Notes: a model not told the origin generated them from the sequence alone. A DNA stretch of 64,000 nt from Cercophora sp. LCS_1 (GCA_036250225.1 JAPZLL010000005.1:124001-188000), one strand, 5' to 3'; shown: positions 20,804 to 33,148, numbered from the stretch's first letter. Program-made: numbers and translations.

Positions 20804-22435
20804 TCATGAGGGATTGGGATTCCACTCCTTGCCCAGCACACATGCATCGTCAATCTCGGCCGCACTCACGTTGCGTGCGACTTGACCTCCAGCCGCAAAC
20901 CTCAACATGTGTCTCTGCCCTCCAAGCTCAGCAACAACATCATCATGGGCAGGCCAACCCCTATTCCTCAACCCATCCTCTGGATCCTCCATAAACGCCA
21001 AAACATGGTCCTGCATCGCCTCGGCCACCTTTCTCTCAAAACTCGTCACCAACTCAACAGCCCCGATCCTCCCCGGCGTAGGCGTCTGATACGTCCCAAA
21101 TATCAACGGGATGTCACTCGCATGATAGGCACCCATCCAGCCCAGAGGCGTCACACTGCTGAAATTCCCCGCGTATTCATAGCGATACGTCGTCAACCCT
21201 CTCCTCCCCCTCTGCACCGTCGTGTTACTCGCCAGACAAACAAACACGCCCACTGTCCCCGCATTGACAGTCGGCTGATACGGCCCATCAGTGATATTCG
21301 TCAACGGATACCTCGACAACGTAGCAAGCTCGTTGGACGTCGTGCTCACCAGCGCCGGAATTTTCGGGATATATCCCCTTTCGTCTCGTGTGGTATAATT
21401 GAAGAACACCACCTTTTCATCCGGCGCCGGCTTAAATGTCATGGTCGGCCGCGTGTTGTTATCCTTGTACTGCCCCACGAAATTCTGAATAAGCGGCATG
21501 GGGACGTGCCGCATGCACTCGACCTCGGCGGTGGGATCATCGGGGAAATCGCACCCTAGATTCTTGGCCACAAACGTAAAGTTGCTGTGCGTGAGGTCCG
21601 GTCGAGAGATATTCACCATGGCGGTCCCGGACATCATGAACAGGCTGGATGCCAATGGCTCGTTCGGCCACCCGTGGGCGACCATGTCGACGGCAACGCC
21701 ACCGGCGGATTGGCCCCATAACATGATGCGCGAGTTGTCGCCGCCAAAGGCGCCGATGTTGGCGTGGACCCATTCTAGCGCCATCCGGGCGTCGAGAATC
21801 CCAAAGTTTTGGGTTTCCAGGCCCGCTGCCCAGGGAAACCCCCCGATGTTGACGCGGTAGTTGGCTGTCACCACAATGTGTTTTTGCGTGCGCTCGACCC
21901 ACGGCGTGGGCTGTTGGTAGGGGACGTCGACGCCGCCGCCGACAAAGTCGCCTCCTGGGAGGAACAGGGCGACGGGGAGTTTGCGGTCTTCGGGTGCTGT
22001 GGCGTTTGGTTTAGCGGGTGTCCAGATGGCGAGGTAGAGACAGTCTTCGGAGGAGGCTTGGGCCATGGATCCCGAGGTGAAGGATTGGCCGTACAGGCGG
22101 ATGGCGAAGTCGGTGATGTTGGTTGTCCAGACAGTTAGGTTGCGCGACATGTATTGGCTGCATGACGGTGGGAAGCGGTGCGAGTAAGCGTGTCGGAGGG
22201 AGGGGGTCACGGCTACTGGGGGTTTCCAGCGGAGGGCGCCGACGGGAGGTTGGGCGTAGGGGATTGAGCGGAATTGGCGCGTGTTTGGGAATGACGGGTC
22301 GACGAGACCGGTGTAGATACCCGTGGTAGTTTTGACTGTGAGTTGGGATGGGGAGGGAGAGGCAAGCGTCAGTGGGAGGAAGAGGAGGAGGAGGAATTGG
22401 AGGAGGGCCATGATGCTGATGGCGAAGAATATCAT
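20804..22435 (-). CDS. secreted type-B carboxylesterase/lipase
   Basis: One exon, 543 aa from the ATG at 22435. A second in-frame ATG at 22411 gives a cleaner signal peptide (MALLQFLLLLFLPLTLAS) and may be the true start. Family marks are FRSIPYAQPPVG at the front, EDCLYL, the oxyanion segment FLPGGDF, the nucleophile elbow GQSAGG, and the late His block YHASDIPLIFG. Many NxT/S sites fit secretion. Type-B carboxylesterases hydrolyse carboxylic esters of lipids, xenobiotics or cell-wall components; the substrate here is not predictable. The FLPGGDF sequence replaces the usual HGGG-type oxyanion loop, which may affect specificity. Confidence 0.9.
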   Translation of the reverse strand: MIFFAISIMALLQFLLLLFLPLTLASPSPSQLTVKTTTGIYTGLVDPSFPNTRQFRSIPYAQPPVGALRWKPPVAVTPSLRHAYSHRFPPSCSQYMSRNLTVWTTNITDFAIRLYGQSFTSGSMAQASSEDCLYLAIWTPAKPNATAPEDRKLPVALFLPGGDFVGGGVDVPYQQPTPWVERTQKHIVVTANYRVNIGGFPWAAGLETQNFGILDARMALEWVHANIGAFGGDNSRIMLWGQSAGGVAVDMVAHGWPNEPLASSLFMMSGTAMVNISRPDLTHSNFTFVAKNLGCDFPDDPTAEVECMRHVPMPLIQNFVGQYKDNNTRPTMTFKPAPDEKVVFFNYTTRDERGYIPKIPALVSTTSNELATLSRYPLTNITDGPYQPTVNAGTVGVFVCLASNTTVQRGRRGLTTYRYEYAGNFSSVTPLGWMGAYHASDIPLIFGTYQTPTPGRIGAVELVTSFERKVAEAMQDHVLAFMEDPEDGLRNRGWPAHDDVVAELGGQRHMLRFAAGGQVARNVSAAEIDDACVLGKEWNPNPS

Positions 22436-23001
22436 GGCTGCGGTGAGCCGAGTAGCACAAGGCAGCTGACGAGACACCCAGGTTCCCCGACAGCCAGGTT
22501 ATCCATTTCTTATAGGAATTGCGCTGGCAGGAATTCCCGGAATGGCTCCCGAGCAATGATGCATCGTGGACGAGTCACAAGCAGCTGCAGATGGCCCAGG
22601 AGGGAAGGTCAGAAGAAGCTCTCGTGCCGTGGTCGCATCTGTTGCTGAAATGCGGGCAGCTTGGTCATTGGGTCAATTGGAGGTTTTATTATATCGTGGT
22701 TGGATTCTAATCTGCAGGTAAGCTCGGATTGCTATCGTTATTTTCCATGTCCGACCCATGTGCCGTCGATCGGCTCCTGATCCGGCTAAAGTGCTAGCAT
22801 CGACAAAGTCGGGGTTCAGGTGAGGGCATATATCGGTGAGATTATAGCGGTTGGAACCGGGAATTGGATGGGCTGAACCAGTGCTTTTGGTATCCGGCCC
22901 TCTCGGAGGTGGGTATGTTCCCTTTCTCCGGTGAGCGTTGTGAGTATTTGAATCCTTGATTACACTGCGCTGTGGTTTGATAGGAGTCTTTCCTCGACCC
23001 G
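22436..23001. other. intergenic region
   Basis: The promoter side of the carboxylesterase. Nothing else is identifiable. Confidence 0.45.
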
Positions 23002-23404
23002 TCAAATGTACCGAAACATGTTGTTCTTGACTGATCTCTTCATCGACACCGGCTGGCCGTCTTCGTATTCAACCCCTGACTCGCCGCCATCACCTGCTAA
23101 CCCTTCCATCTTTGCCTTGAGCTCAGCGTCGAGCTCGGCCTGTGTCTTGGGTCGAATCGGCTGTTTGTTCGCCATCGTGCCCAACTGACCTGTCTGGCCC
23201 TTCACCTCCTTTTTGGTTGTATTGCTTTCCTCCGCATTGGTAGAATATGAATTCTGCTCTGGTTAGACACGTTTGCCTTCGGTGTGAGCAAATCAGGCTC
23301 ACAAGTTGTGAGTTTGGTGCTCTGGCCAGCTGATTTGCAGCTACGGAAGTCACTTTCGGTGTCAGCGAAGACCGCATTGCGTATTGTCGAATCAATTGGC
23401 TCAT
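23002..23404 (-). CDS. small conserved fungal mitochondrial protein
   Basis: Two exons, 23404-23303 and 23256-23002 (118 aa). The 46-nt intron starts GTGAGC and ends in a run of close AGs (CAG AG CAG); only the second or third keeps the frame, so the exon 2 start may shift by 3 nt. The N-terminal 35 residues have Arg, Ser, Ala and no acidic residues, and QNSYST follows, resembling a processed mitochondrial presequence. The C-terminal half has KTQAELDAELKAKM and an acidic patch, and ends MKRSVKNNMFRYI. I believe this is a widespread uncharacterised ascomycete protein family, but no function is known to me. Confidence 0.7.
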
Positions 23405-23696
23405 TATGAGCGTGTGGTTGTGAAGTTCAAGATGAAAAGGGTAGCTGTTGATGGTTTGGCATGAAGAATGATTGCAGACGGCTCATCGAACAGGACTGGT
23501 GATGTCATTTCTCCGACCCGCAAAGATCGACGACGTGCCCCACCCAAAGTTCAGCTCTGATCCGGTGTTTACTTCCCTTACACACATCCAATGAAAAGTC
23601 ATCTTGTTACTCAACATTCCCCTCCCTTACACACATCCACGACTTTCCTCCTAACCCAACTTCTCCCCTGACCAAGATACAAACACCAACGACTGC

Positions 23697-25088
23697 CTAA
23701 CCAGCCTGATACAAAGCAACCCCATAAACCCTTGGATTCAACATGCTCAAATTAAATGGCGTCACATAAACCTCCTCATCCGTCAGCACCAAGTACATAG
23801 TCCCATTGACCGCCGGATCCCCCGCGAACGTGCTCACATTCGGCTGCACCGTCCACGCCGAATTATTCGCCACGTCCTGCAGCGCCGAATACGTGACATT
23901 CAACTGGCTCACCCACGCCGCAAACGCCGGTATTCCCGCCGTCGTATTCGTCACGTAGCTATTATTCGGTCCCACAGCCTGTCCGGGGTCATCCCACCTG
24001 AGAAAGACCTGACGACCAGGATACGACAACGGCTGGCTCCGGTTCTTGGTGATGCCCGGCATGCAGTTCACACCAGGCGTGTCACTGTCCAGGCAGCTTT
24101 CTCCTTGCCCAATATCTTGCGTGCTGAGGGTGTTCGTCCACGGCCCGGTCGTTTCATTCCACACATCTGACCCGTTTGCTCTAGCGGGGTTCGGCTGATT
24201 GAGGATGTACACGGCCGGAAAGTTCTGCCAGATTAGGCGCGTCTGATTCTCCGGACAGCTGGATATGTATGGCGCCAGGAGCGTCCACGCCCAGGACTGC
24301 GGCGTGCCGACTTCGAACCACACGGGCATGGGAAAGAGACCCTCGAACTGGCGAAAGATCATTTGTTGCCGTGCTTCGGTCGAGATGCTCTGCAGGAGGA
24401 GTTGGCCGACGTCGCGCGCGTTGAGGTGGTTGAGGAAGCCGTAGACGCCAGATTCGCCAAAGCGGGTGAGTTTTTGGCAGAAATCGATGTATTCGTGCAC
24501 GTTGGATACCGGATAGTTGTACGTGCATTGGCTGGGCGCCGATGGACCGAGGATGTTGGAGAGGAGGGTCGCGTGGCCGACTTCTTGCTCGGCCATGAAT
24601 TGGAGGAGGTAGCGGTCGTAGGGGCCTAGGCCGGCGGCTTGGAAGTCGGAGTCGGAAAAGGTGGCCAAGCCCCAGTGGAAGAGGTCCAGTTCGATCCATT
24701 CTTGGTAGAGCGCTACGGCGATGGATTGGTAGTCGAAGTCGGTGAGTACGCGGTATACGGGGGCGGACCCATTGGTGCCAAGGCCGCCGGAGGGGGTGTA
24801 GGGTGCTGGCTCGGCGCCGTGGAGCTGGCCGTCGCTTGGGTAGCTGTAGGCATCGGGGCCGGGGGGTGCAGCGGGGACGGACGGTGCCAGGACGTTGGTG
24901 GAGAGGGCGCCGGTTGTGGTGGGCGAGGGACCGTTGTAGGGGCCGTGGGAGGCAACGTCAGTGACGGGCTCGTCGGGAGAGACGGGGGCAGATGGAGGGG
25001 ACAAGGTTGTGGTGGGTGTTGAGACGAAGGGGATGGCCGAGGTAAGACCGCCCAAGAGGGCTATGACCCCGGAGAACTTGGTGAACAT
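23697..25088 (-). CDS. secreted Rds1-like ferritin-fold protein
   Basis: One exon, 463 aa from the ATG at 25088 (MFTKFSGVIALLGG...), which begins with a signal peptide. A Pro/Thr/Ser-rich linker of about 90 residues precedes the core. The core has paired helices with YQEWIELDLFHWGL and FMAEQEVGHATLL: Glu and His spaced as in a ferritin-like four-helix bundle, then ARQQMIFRQFEG. This is the layout of fungal stress-response protein Rds1 relatives. The C-terminal half is Asn-glycosylation-rich. Metal binding is plausible from the Glu/His positions but unproven. Expression in Schizosaccharomyces pombe rds1 responds to nutrient and stress signals. Confidence 0.85.
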   Translation of the reverse strand: MFTKFSGVIALLGGLTSAIPFVSTPTTTLSPPSAPVSPDEPVTDVASHGPYNGPSPTTTGALSTNVLAPSVPAAPPGPDAYSYPSDGQLHGAEPAPYTPSGGLGTNGSAPVYRVLTDFDYQSIAVALYQEWIELDLFHWGLATFSDSDFQAAGLGPYDRYLLQFMAEQEVGHATLLSNILGPSAPSQCTYNYPVSNVHEYIDFCQKLTRFGESGVYGFLNHLNARDVGQLLLQSISTEARQQMIFRQFEGLFPMPVWFEVGTPQSWAWTLLAPYISSCPENQTRLIWQNFPAVYILNQPNPARANGSDVWNETTGPWTNTLSTQDIGQGESCLDSDTPGVNCMPGITKNRSQPLSYPGRQVFLRWDDPGQAVGPNNSYVTNTTAGIPAFAAWVSQLNVTYSALQDVANNSAWTVQPNVSTFAGDPAVNGTMYLVLTDEEVYVTPFNLSMLNPRVYGVALYQAG

Positions 25089-25724
25089 GCTGAACGGGGA
25101 TACAGCTGCAGTATCTGAGAGCAATGCAAGACAGAGGTGCAGTGTCTGAGCAGGCGCAGATGCAAGAGACGGGGCTTAAAAGGGCTGCATGCGTCGAGAG
25201 ACAGGACGCAGCTTGAGGCCGAGCGTGACTTCATCATGAGTGTGAGACTTGTTGGCGAGTTACATCACCAAGACAGAGCATAAGTCGCCATGTGCCGGGA
25301 TCCAGGTCCAGAGTTCAAGGACGCTTCTCGTAGCATTTCGCTCAGGCGATACTTGGGGGAGGTTCGATCAAACACTTTGAAGCATCACCTCATCATATCA
25401 CAACAGTCGTTTACTTCAATGGAATCGTGCACCATGATTAGCATCATGTATTAGAGGCGCACATACGCGGTTAGATATAGGACTCGAGAGGCGCCAACAT
25501 GCTGTTCATAACGTTTCCGTGTATTCTGCCCGGTTCATTCCATTCCTATTATCATCAAACATATCAAGACACCCTTTCCAAAACTTTTGTTTGCGCTTCA
25601 ACTTCCCAACTTTTCCTCCCCAACTACACGAACACCACCGCCCAAAACGCCCTCACAGTAGGAAATCCTCCATCACCTACTCATTCCTCAACCAGACCTT
25701 CTCTATCAACCACCCCAAACACAA
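25089..25724. other. intergenic region
   Basis: It holds the Rds1-like promoter on its left side and the 3' flank of the next minus-strand gene on its right. No gene is supported. Confidence 0.45.
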
Positions 25725-26265
25725 TCAGCCGCCACGTCCTATAAACCTCTCCATTTTACTATCAGTCGGCTTCCGATCCGGTAGATGCGCACCTGTATCT
25801 GAAGCATTCCGTTCACCCGCCGCATTAGCGCCGGTTGCATCCGACTGCGGCGTTACGCTGCGCGCACGATCCGGCGGACCTGAGGAGTTACTCGACAAGG
25901 CGCCGTACAGACCCGCCAGGCCGACGCCAACCACAGTCGCGTACCTTTTAAACTCATTAGCACGGCCCCTATCCCTAGCAAGAGAGATAAAGGGCGGAGA
26001 GTGGGAGAGGAGGGACAACATACAAAAGTCTCTGGTCCGGATATCCCATTTCCTTGTCTAGTCGTTGCTGATGCACGCCGCTCGGTGTCGTGTACGTCGC
26101 TTGCATTTCGGACGGGTAGTCGAAAGCGAGGTCGATATCGTCGGCGGCGCGACCTCCGTCCGCCATGGCGACGCGGCGCGGGCGGGTGGTGGAGAGGTAG
26201 CGGAGTGGGTACTGGCAGGCCGGGGGCCGGAGGGCGGCACGGCGGAGGGCGGTGGTGAGAGGCAT
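25725..26265 (-). CDS. small mitochondrial inner-membrane-type protein
   Basis: Two exons, 26265-26024 and 25974-25725 (163 aa), joined in phase 2 across a 49-nt intron (GTATGT...GCTAG). The N terminus (MPLTTALRRAALRPPACQ) is Arg-rich with no acids, and RYLSTTRP resembles a processing site. An acidic soluble stretch follows, then one transmembrane helix (YATVVGVGLAGLYGAL) and a hydrophilic Asp/Arg/Ser tail. The domain order is like many ascomycete single-pass mitochondrial proteins. I do not recognise a named family. Confidence 0.7.
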
Positions 26266-26803
26266 GATGACGCTGGATAGATACTGGGTCAATACTTGGT
26301 TCTGGCAGTGCTGAGCCGATCAAGTGTAAGCGGAAAGAGGTGGGAACTGCCGTTCCTCGAGCGAGATCATCGAGATTGATATACACGAGGTCGTCGTGCG
26401 GGGGCCGAGACGCTTGACGTATGTTTGACGCAGCTGTTGGAATCTGCGGGGTCGAGCGCCGACAGCCTGACGAGAACGTGAGGAATGCGGGGGCCTGCCC
26501 GTCACAAAGGATCCCAAGGTGAAGAAGTAACAAGTAACATCAAATTCGGATCTCTTGTCCTGGATCAGGGGTGCAGACCATGTTGCACAGACTACACCCA
26601 AAGTTGAGAATCCCAAACGCCGCCAACCTGTCCTTGAGCCCCCGGAATCAACACCAAATTACCAGAGTATTGACCAAGACGACGTATATGTCCATTGCTT
26701 GCTTCCGGACCCGAGGCGAGGCCATGCCATGGCACAGAGGAGAAAAAAAAAAAAAAGAGGCTTTCCTCGAATCAGTGGGTATCAAATTCTCCCTCCCTCC
26801 CAA
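26266..26803. other. intergenic region
   Basis: It lies between the small mitochondrial gene and the RNase H1 stop. An A13-type homopolymer occurs near 26.75 kb. No gene is seen. Confidence 0.45.
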
Positions 26804-27905
26804 CTACCGTGCCATTCTGGCCCCTGCAACCGCCAGTTGGTCCGCAGCATCATTTCCAGGGTCGTTGGAATGCCCCTTGATCCAGATGAACTGGGTCGGC
26901 GCATTGCGCGCCTCACGGTCCTCCAGCCTTTCACGGATTGCCTTGACAAGGTCCTTGTTTTTGACCTCGCCGTCTTTCGTTCGCCACCCGTTCCTTTCCC
27001 AGTTCCGGAACCACTCAGTCACGCACTGGATTGCGTACTTGCTGTCCGTACGCAGTTCAAAAGCTTCGTTGCCCATAATTTCGAGAGCACGGAGGATAGC
27101 CGTGAGCTCTGCTCGTTGGTTTGTTTGGGGCTCGCCAATTAACCGCTCCGAGACGTTCCTGGGACACCAATTAGCAACCGCTAGCATCTGCTGCCACGGA
27201 TGAGACAAACCTGGGGTCGTTCGGCCCAAAGTAGACACCAACACCGGCAGCCGCGCCGAGCTTGCCATTGCCAAGGGAACTTCCGTCAGTGTAGACCACA
27301 GGGACTTCCCTAAATCCCTGCGTGGTCTTGACCTTTTTCGCCGGTGGCTCTGCAACTTCCTCGGTCTGGGTCTGCTCAACAGTCCCGACAAGTCGGGCGT
27401 TTGGATTGCCGTAGGTCCGAACAAACGCTTCTGCTTCGGCCCGGTTATCGAATCGTTTATATTTCGGCCCCTTCACCCCAATCAGCGCCTCCTGCACTTT
27501 CCCCCAGTCTGTGTAAACTCCCGGATTGCGCCCAACTGCGAGGCCGTAGTAGCGGGTAGGCCCGGTGGCCGGCTGGTCGGTCGGAAACTCCCGGCCGTCG
27601 GCAAATGCGGAAGCTTCTTCAAAGGACAGGAATGACTTGACTGCGGGTTGTTAGTTCGGTCAGCCGGTCTGTCACAACTGTTGTAGGACACCGGAGTTCT
27701 CACATATTGCGCCTTTGTAGCCCGAGATCTGCTGCTGGCAAATGGCCCAACTCGTGTAAACGCCCGGTTTATAGCCGACGCGCACGGCGTAGTATTTCTG
27801 CTCTCCACCGCCCATCTTTCTCTTCTTGGACGCAGGTTTGCTGGCTGTTGCTGAAGAGGCGCGTGAGGACTCAGGCAACGCGGCCTTCTTGTTTGTGGCA
27901 GGCAT
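26804..27905 (-). CDS. ribonuclease H1
   Basis: Three exons, 27905-27704, 27640-27211 and 27158-26804 (328 aa). The introns (63 and 52 nt) join in phases 1 and 2. Two hybrid-binding (caulimovirus viroplasmin) domains come first: YYAVRVGYKPGVYTSW with ISGYKGA, and YYGLAVGRNPGVYTDW with KYKRFDNRAEA. The RNase H fold follows, with catalytic VVYTDGSS, NQRAELTAI, RTDSKYAI and GNDAADQLA supplying the four acidic residues; IKGHSND carries the flexible His. It should cut RNA in RNA-DNA hybrids in the nucleus. The open frame continues 75 codons upstream without ATG and is very Arg-rich, so a mitochondrial isoform is conceivable. Confidence 0.93.
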
Positions 27906-30030
27906 ACTGACGAAAGGGGGCGAGCGACGCACGAAGCGAATGAGGAACCCGGAGGATCTGTCCTTGATGCGCTGCCACCAGCCGGGCGGTCGGCGTCGAT
28001 GACGGCGGATGTTAAATGGGCGGAGGGTGTGGTAGAAGGATGAGCGGGACGCTGGGTCGGAGACGTTACGACTGTTGGCAACGGCTTTGTCGGCCAGGCG
28101 GCGAAAGCCGGAGAGGGGTAGCTGTCGCAAGAGTCAGGCCCCCTGCATTTTTCACGGCTTTGTCGCCTTTGTAGCGCTGCTTCTCCGGATTCGTGTGGAT
28201 TTTCAGATCGGTATTGTATCGATTGGTGAGGGTGGGACAGAAAGAGGGCAGAACGGCGCGTTGGAGCAGCGGAGGGGGTCAGGAGGGTGTCGTCGTCGTG
28301 TGGGGGACGGAGGTGCAAACACAGGTCCTGCACCGTTCCAGACCGACCGATAAGATAAGAGGGCCTCAGCAACCCTATCCCTCAGACGTTTCACCTCCCC
28401 TTACCCACGCTTGCTTCTTTCTGTGTGCTGGTCCATCAGTTTTTGTTCGAAGGTGGGGAAGGCCATCGAAAACATACCCTGAGTTTTTGATAAGGCATCA
28501 TCATCAAAGTCTGGTAGAGCAGTAGGAAGCTAAGAACATTGCTTGTTAGGTGTGTGGAAAGGCTCCGTGCGCCGTGATCCGTTTGTCCTTTCCGATGTTT
28601 CAGTTTGAACGAAGACAAGCAATTGCCGCAGCGTTGGGACGGAACTAACATCTGTGCCAGATAGAAAATACATGCATGGCGAACTGAGATGAGTTGAGGC
28701 TTTTGGGGGAGATGTTTCATGCTCATCAAGTTTGCACTGATGTTTGCTCGATCATGCCACTTAAATTGGGCTGAAAAGGAGGGATACACAGACAGCAAAC
28801 ATGACGCGTGACGGGAACTGCCAGTTTATCATGATGATCCTGTAAGACCCGGCCGGTGTTTTGCATGGACATCTCTCAAGGTTGCGCATCCCCCAGCCAT
28901 CAGGCCACCCAAAAGGTACTTACTTTCAGCCTCACAACGAGCCGACGATACGATGTTAGTCAACAGAGCGTTGGATCCTACGAACAGGCATGCGGATTGA
29001 GATTTATGCTCGTATAGAAGCCGACTGTTACAACGGAGGACCCAGCGAAAGCTCGGATTTCATTCAGCGGATTTCGACCAAAGGAGCAGCTGGAACCCAA
29101 TCATCCCAGAATGTCGCATTCACAGGCGGGGCATCTCACGTCACCGATCGCTCGAGCGTTCCCTGTTCCGGCTGGAAGTTTCTTGGCTCATGGTCTCGGC
29201 GCACTGCCACAACGCCTCAACGTGACATTGAAACGTCTCCATCGCCGGCGAACGGCCTTTACTTGTAGGGCGGATACGAAACGGGCATTTGCGATCAAGG
29301 GCGTCCACCTCAAACTGCCCAACAGCCCAATTTGAGTGCAAAGATCGTGGAATCGCCATATGACGAGCTGAGGCGTCGAGGTTTGAAGTATTGTGCACCC
29401 CAGTTTAGCTGGGCGGGCTGCTGGTTGGTCGCTGCAGGTCTTGGCAGCTGGCCTGAGGTCACCGTCACCCCACGATTGCGCTTGATGCACTAAAGTACCC
29501 CTGTGCGGGCATTCCTGCCGTCTCCCCCTGGCCAGCGAACACGAGCCCGTTTGCTTGGCCGCGCTTGCGCACACCCAGATCCCGATGCGCCCTGATTGCC
29601 TTGCTTTCTTTCCCCACGGCAGGGCAGGGAGGTTTCCCTTCGACAACGTCAATCGTTTAAGATCCGTCGTCGCGGCTTGACGTGTCGCACGAGTCTCTTG
29701 CTGGGAATCCCAAGGATTGGCGGGGTTTCTTTGTGCGAGGCCATTGCCATTTCCACTCACTTTCGTTTTTTCGCCGTCGACGAGTGCGCGACTACCGTCC
29801 AGGGGCTAGCCAGCCACCGCCAACCACCACGACGCCATATCAATCGAACGACGGGACCAGCAGCCTGGAAGTCCAAAGAGGGGAGATCAAAGGGAAGAAA
29901 GGGGAATGCGCAGTGGATCTCGGGGGTTGTTTTATAATCGAATCGAGTTGAGTCACGACCGAAACCGGACCGCCAGGGCGACGCCGTCGAACCTTCCGAG
30001 CGAACGGCCCCCGGCCCCACGCCGACCAAG
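27906..30030. other. long divergent intergenic region
   Basis: About 2.1 kb between RNase H1 (minus) and the TRP-like gene (plus). The first 225 nt keep the RNase H1 frame open. Beyond that I see no gene, RNA or element. Confidence 0.4.
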
Positions 30031-32429
30031 ATGCGTCTCCTCATGCAACAACCGTTTTCACTTCTCGTCACCTATCTCGCCGTCATTCTCCCCGCGGCCA
30101 CGGCCGAAAATGTGCTGCGATCGAGCTCCCTGGCGGCCTGCCAGGGCAACTCTGGCTTCACGGCCAGCTTGTTCGACGTCATCTTTACCCCGAACAACAA
30201 CACGGTCGCCATCAACATGATTGCGACGTCGACCATCGAGGGCTTTGTTATCTTTGATGTCACCATTCGCGCATATGGCTACCCGTTCTTCCGCGAGACC
30301 ATCGACCCATGCGACTCGGGTTTCCCTGGGTTGTGCCCCATGACGTCGGGTGAAATGAACTACCCGATGCATTTGCCTGTGGGCGCTGATGCCTCGCGCC
30401 AAATTCCTGGCATCGCTTACTCATTTCCTGACTTGGATGCCACGGTCAAAGTCTTTGTCAACTTGACCAGCGGCCCCAACGCGGGAACGAGTGTGGCGTG
30501 TGTCGAGGCTAACATCTCCAACGGAAAAACTGGTATGTCGTTTAGCAACGCCACCGAGGCCCTCAGCTGACTTGCTCCTAGTTGACCTGATTGGCGTGAA
30601 ATGGGCCACCGCAGCAGTTGCTGGCCTGGCTCTCATTGCATCGGCTGTCATCTCCGGGCTGGGGTACTCTAACGCGGCATCGCATGTTGCCGCGAATGCT
30701 TTGTCGCTGTTTGGCTATTTCCAAGCCCAGGCCATGGTGGGGCTTGTTGGAATTCCGCTTCCCCCTGCTGTGATGTCGTGGACCCAAAACTTCCAGTGGA
30801 CCATGGGCATCATCAACGTTGACTTCATCCAGACCATCGTCACCTGGTACCAGCGCTCTACCGGCGGTACGGCCTCCACCATCTTTGACTCTCTCCACAC
30901 AGTCTCCGTCCAAGTTGAGAAGCGAAGTGTTGAGCTAGTCGGCCCAACCCGGGATTTTATCCAACGGTCTGTTGCCCCACTCATTGGGCGTGCGGTCGGT
31001 CTTGCGAAACGTGCCAACATCCAAACGGCCTACGGCAGCTACATCGTCTATGGTATTCAACGAGTGGCCTTCCGCGCCGGCATTGAAACGACTAACCTGT
31101 TTCTAACCGGCTTGACGTTCTTCTACATTTTTGCGCTGCTCACGGCGTTGGCTGTGGTACTCTTCAAGGGGTTCTGTGAACTTGCCGCCAGGCTTGGCTT
31201 CATCAAGGGCGAGACGTTTGAGGATTTTCGTCGAGGATGGCTTACCATGCTGAAAGGTTTGTCCGCCCTCGTTGGCAACGTTTCCTAGCTAACCACAACT
31301 AGGCATCATGTTCCGTGTCCTGCTCATCGGCTTCCCGCAGATGTGTATCCTGTGCATGTGGGAATTCACCCAGAATGATTCTCCCGCGGCCATGGTACTC
31401 GCTGTCTTCTTTTTCTTTGGCATCCTTACCAGTCTTGGCTGGGCCGCGTTCAAGGTCGTCAGCATGGCGCGTCGCTCGGTTGCTCTGCATCGGAACCATG
31501 CCTACATCCTCTTCTCTGACCCCAAGGCTCTCAATAAGCTGGGGTTCCTCTACGTGCAATTCCGCGCCTCGGCATACTACTTTATCGTGCCGATTCTGTT
31601 CTACACGCTGATTAAGGGCATGTTCATCGCCCTCGCCCAGGGTGCTGGGACTGTTCAGGCTGTGGCCTTGATCGTCCTCGAGTCAGCGGCGTTGATCACG
31701 GCAAGTGTCATGCGCCCGTGGATGGACAAGAGCACAAACACGTTCAACATCGCCATTTGCTCGATCAACTTTGCCAACGCCATCTTTCTGTTCATCTTCA
31801 CCGACGTTCTCGGACTCCCGCCACTAGTCAAAGGTGTTGTCGGAGTTGTTCTTTGGATCGCAAACGCCGCATTTTCGCTCATCCTCCTCCTCTTCTTGAT
31901 TGTCACGACAGGGATTGTTCTCTTCCACAACAATCCAGACACGCGGTACCAGTTCATGAACGATGACCGGATGTCATTTATGAAGTCACAGACGCATCTT
32001 CAGACCTCGAACCAACTGGAGGCGCTAGCAGCCACTGCACGTAACAGCGGCAGAGGCTTCAAGCCGACCCTGGATCTCGAGGAGGACCAGGTGTCTTCCA
32101 TGTCAAGCGCCCAAAACATGGCGCGCCCATCATCACTCCATTCGGCAAGGAACTCGATGCGGCAGACAAACGGCGATCCATCCACATATCATGACAACCA
32201 CAGCAACGAGAAAACCCACCTCAGGAATCGACCGAGCGATCACTTCAGGTCACCAAGTCCCCTGACCGGGTCATCTTCCAATTTGTCACATCATAATGTC
32301 AGCGCCGCAGTTGGATATAGGAGTTCGACTGGGCCAAACAACGCGATGTAAGTAGATCGAGGTGCCCGCACCGCCAGCCACTCGCTAATCTTGTCCAGGC
32401 AATGGCAACGTGGCGCTGGCTACGACTAA
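30031..32429 (+). CDS. TRP-like membrane protein, Flc/flavin-carrier family
   Basis: Four exons, 30031-30532, 30582-31256, 31303-32347 and 32399-32429 (750 aa). The introns are 49, 46 and 51 nt in phases 1, 1 and 2; the last exon encodes only MQWQRGAGYD. A signal peptide (residues 1-25, ending AATAE) leads into a Cys-containing ML-like lumenal domain (to about residue 165). About nine hydrophobic segments of the TRP-like transmembrane domain follow, then a long Ser/Asn/His-rich cytosolic tail. This order matches yeast Flc1-3, fission yeast Pkd2 and their filamentous relatives. Those proteins are ER/Golgi or plasma-membrane factors linked to FAD transport into the ER, cell-wall integrity and Ca2+ homeostasis. 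The ion-channel role is inferred from the family. Confidence 0.9.
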
Positions 32430-33113
32430 GCGGCTGTTACCAAGTATACCCCGATCTCAAATATTTTGTCATGGCGAGCAATGTATGAATCAAAGCACGT
32501 CACACAGCCCTGCGGCATATTTCTTGTACATATAGTTAGACACATACCTGCCTCTCTAGGGTATCAGTTTTTGGGGCATCTGGACGAGTAAAATACATTT
32601 CCTAGGCTTGTTTTGGATAGGCGGCATGGGATTTGGAAGACAAGTGTTGTAGCGTGGAGTTTTTGCGGCTAGAATGGGCATCATGTTGGCTCGGTCTGGT
32701 GGAATGATGTTAGTCTGGGGGTGCGGAGATGATGTGTGGGACGACGGGGGCATTAGTCTTTTGATCGCGGCCAATGTTTTGGAATATGACCAAGTGATAA
32801 GACAGAATAGCATACATTTTCACGTATTCGCGGATCGGGTGAAGAGAGTGTAGCATTCAGGGGTTTGTTGACAAACATGCAGGTTGAACCCTTTACATCG
32901 GTGGCGAACACCTGAATTGGTTCGCTAGCTCAGTCGCCTTGCGACAAGTCCGAGGCAAACGCGCTCTAACAACGGTCGCCTAACGGGATAACGGGGCAGG
33001 AATATGGCTCGCGGATCGTGTCACAACATGTATATAGATTCCTCCCCCAGTTCTTCTTCCACCCTCTCGGCCATCATCATCAACAACTCCAACTCCAATT
33101 TCACCTTGACAAG

Positions 33114-33148
<35 letters not shown>

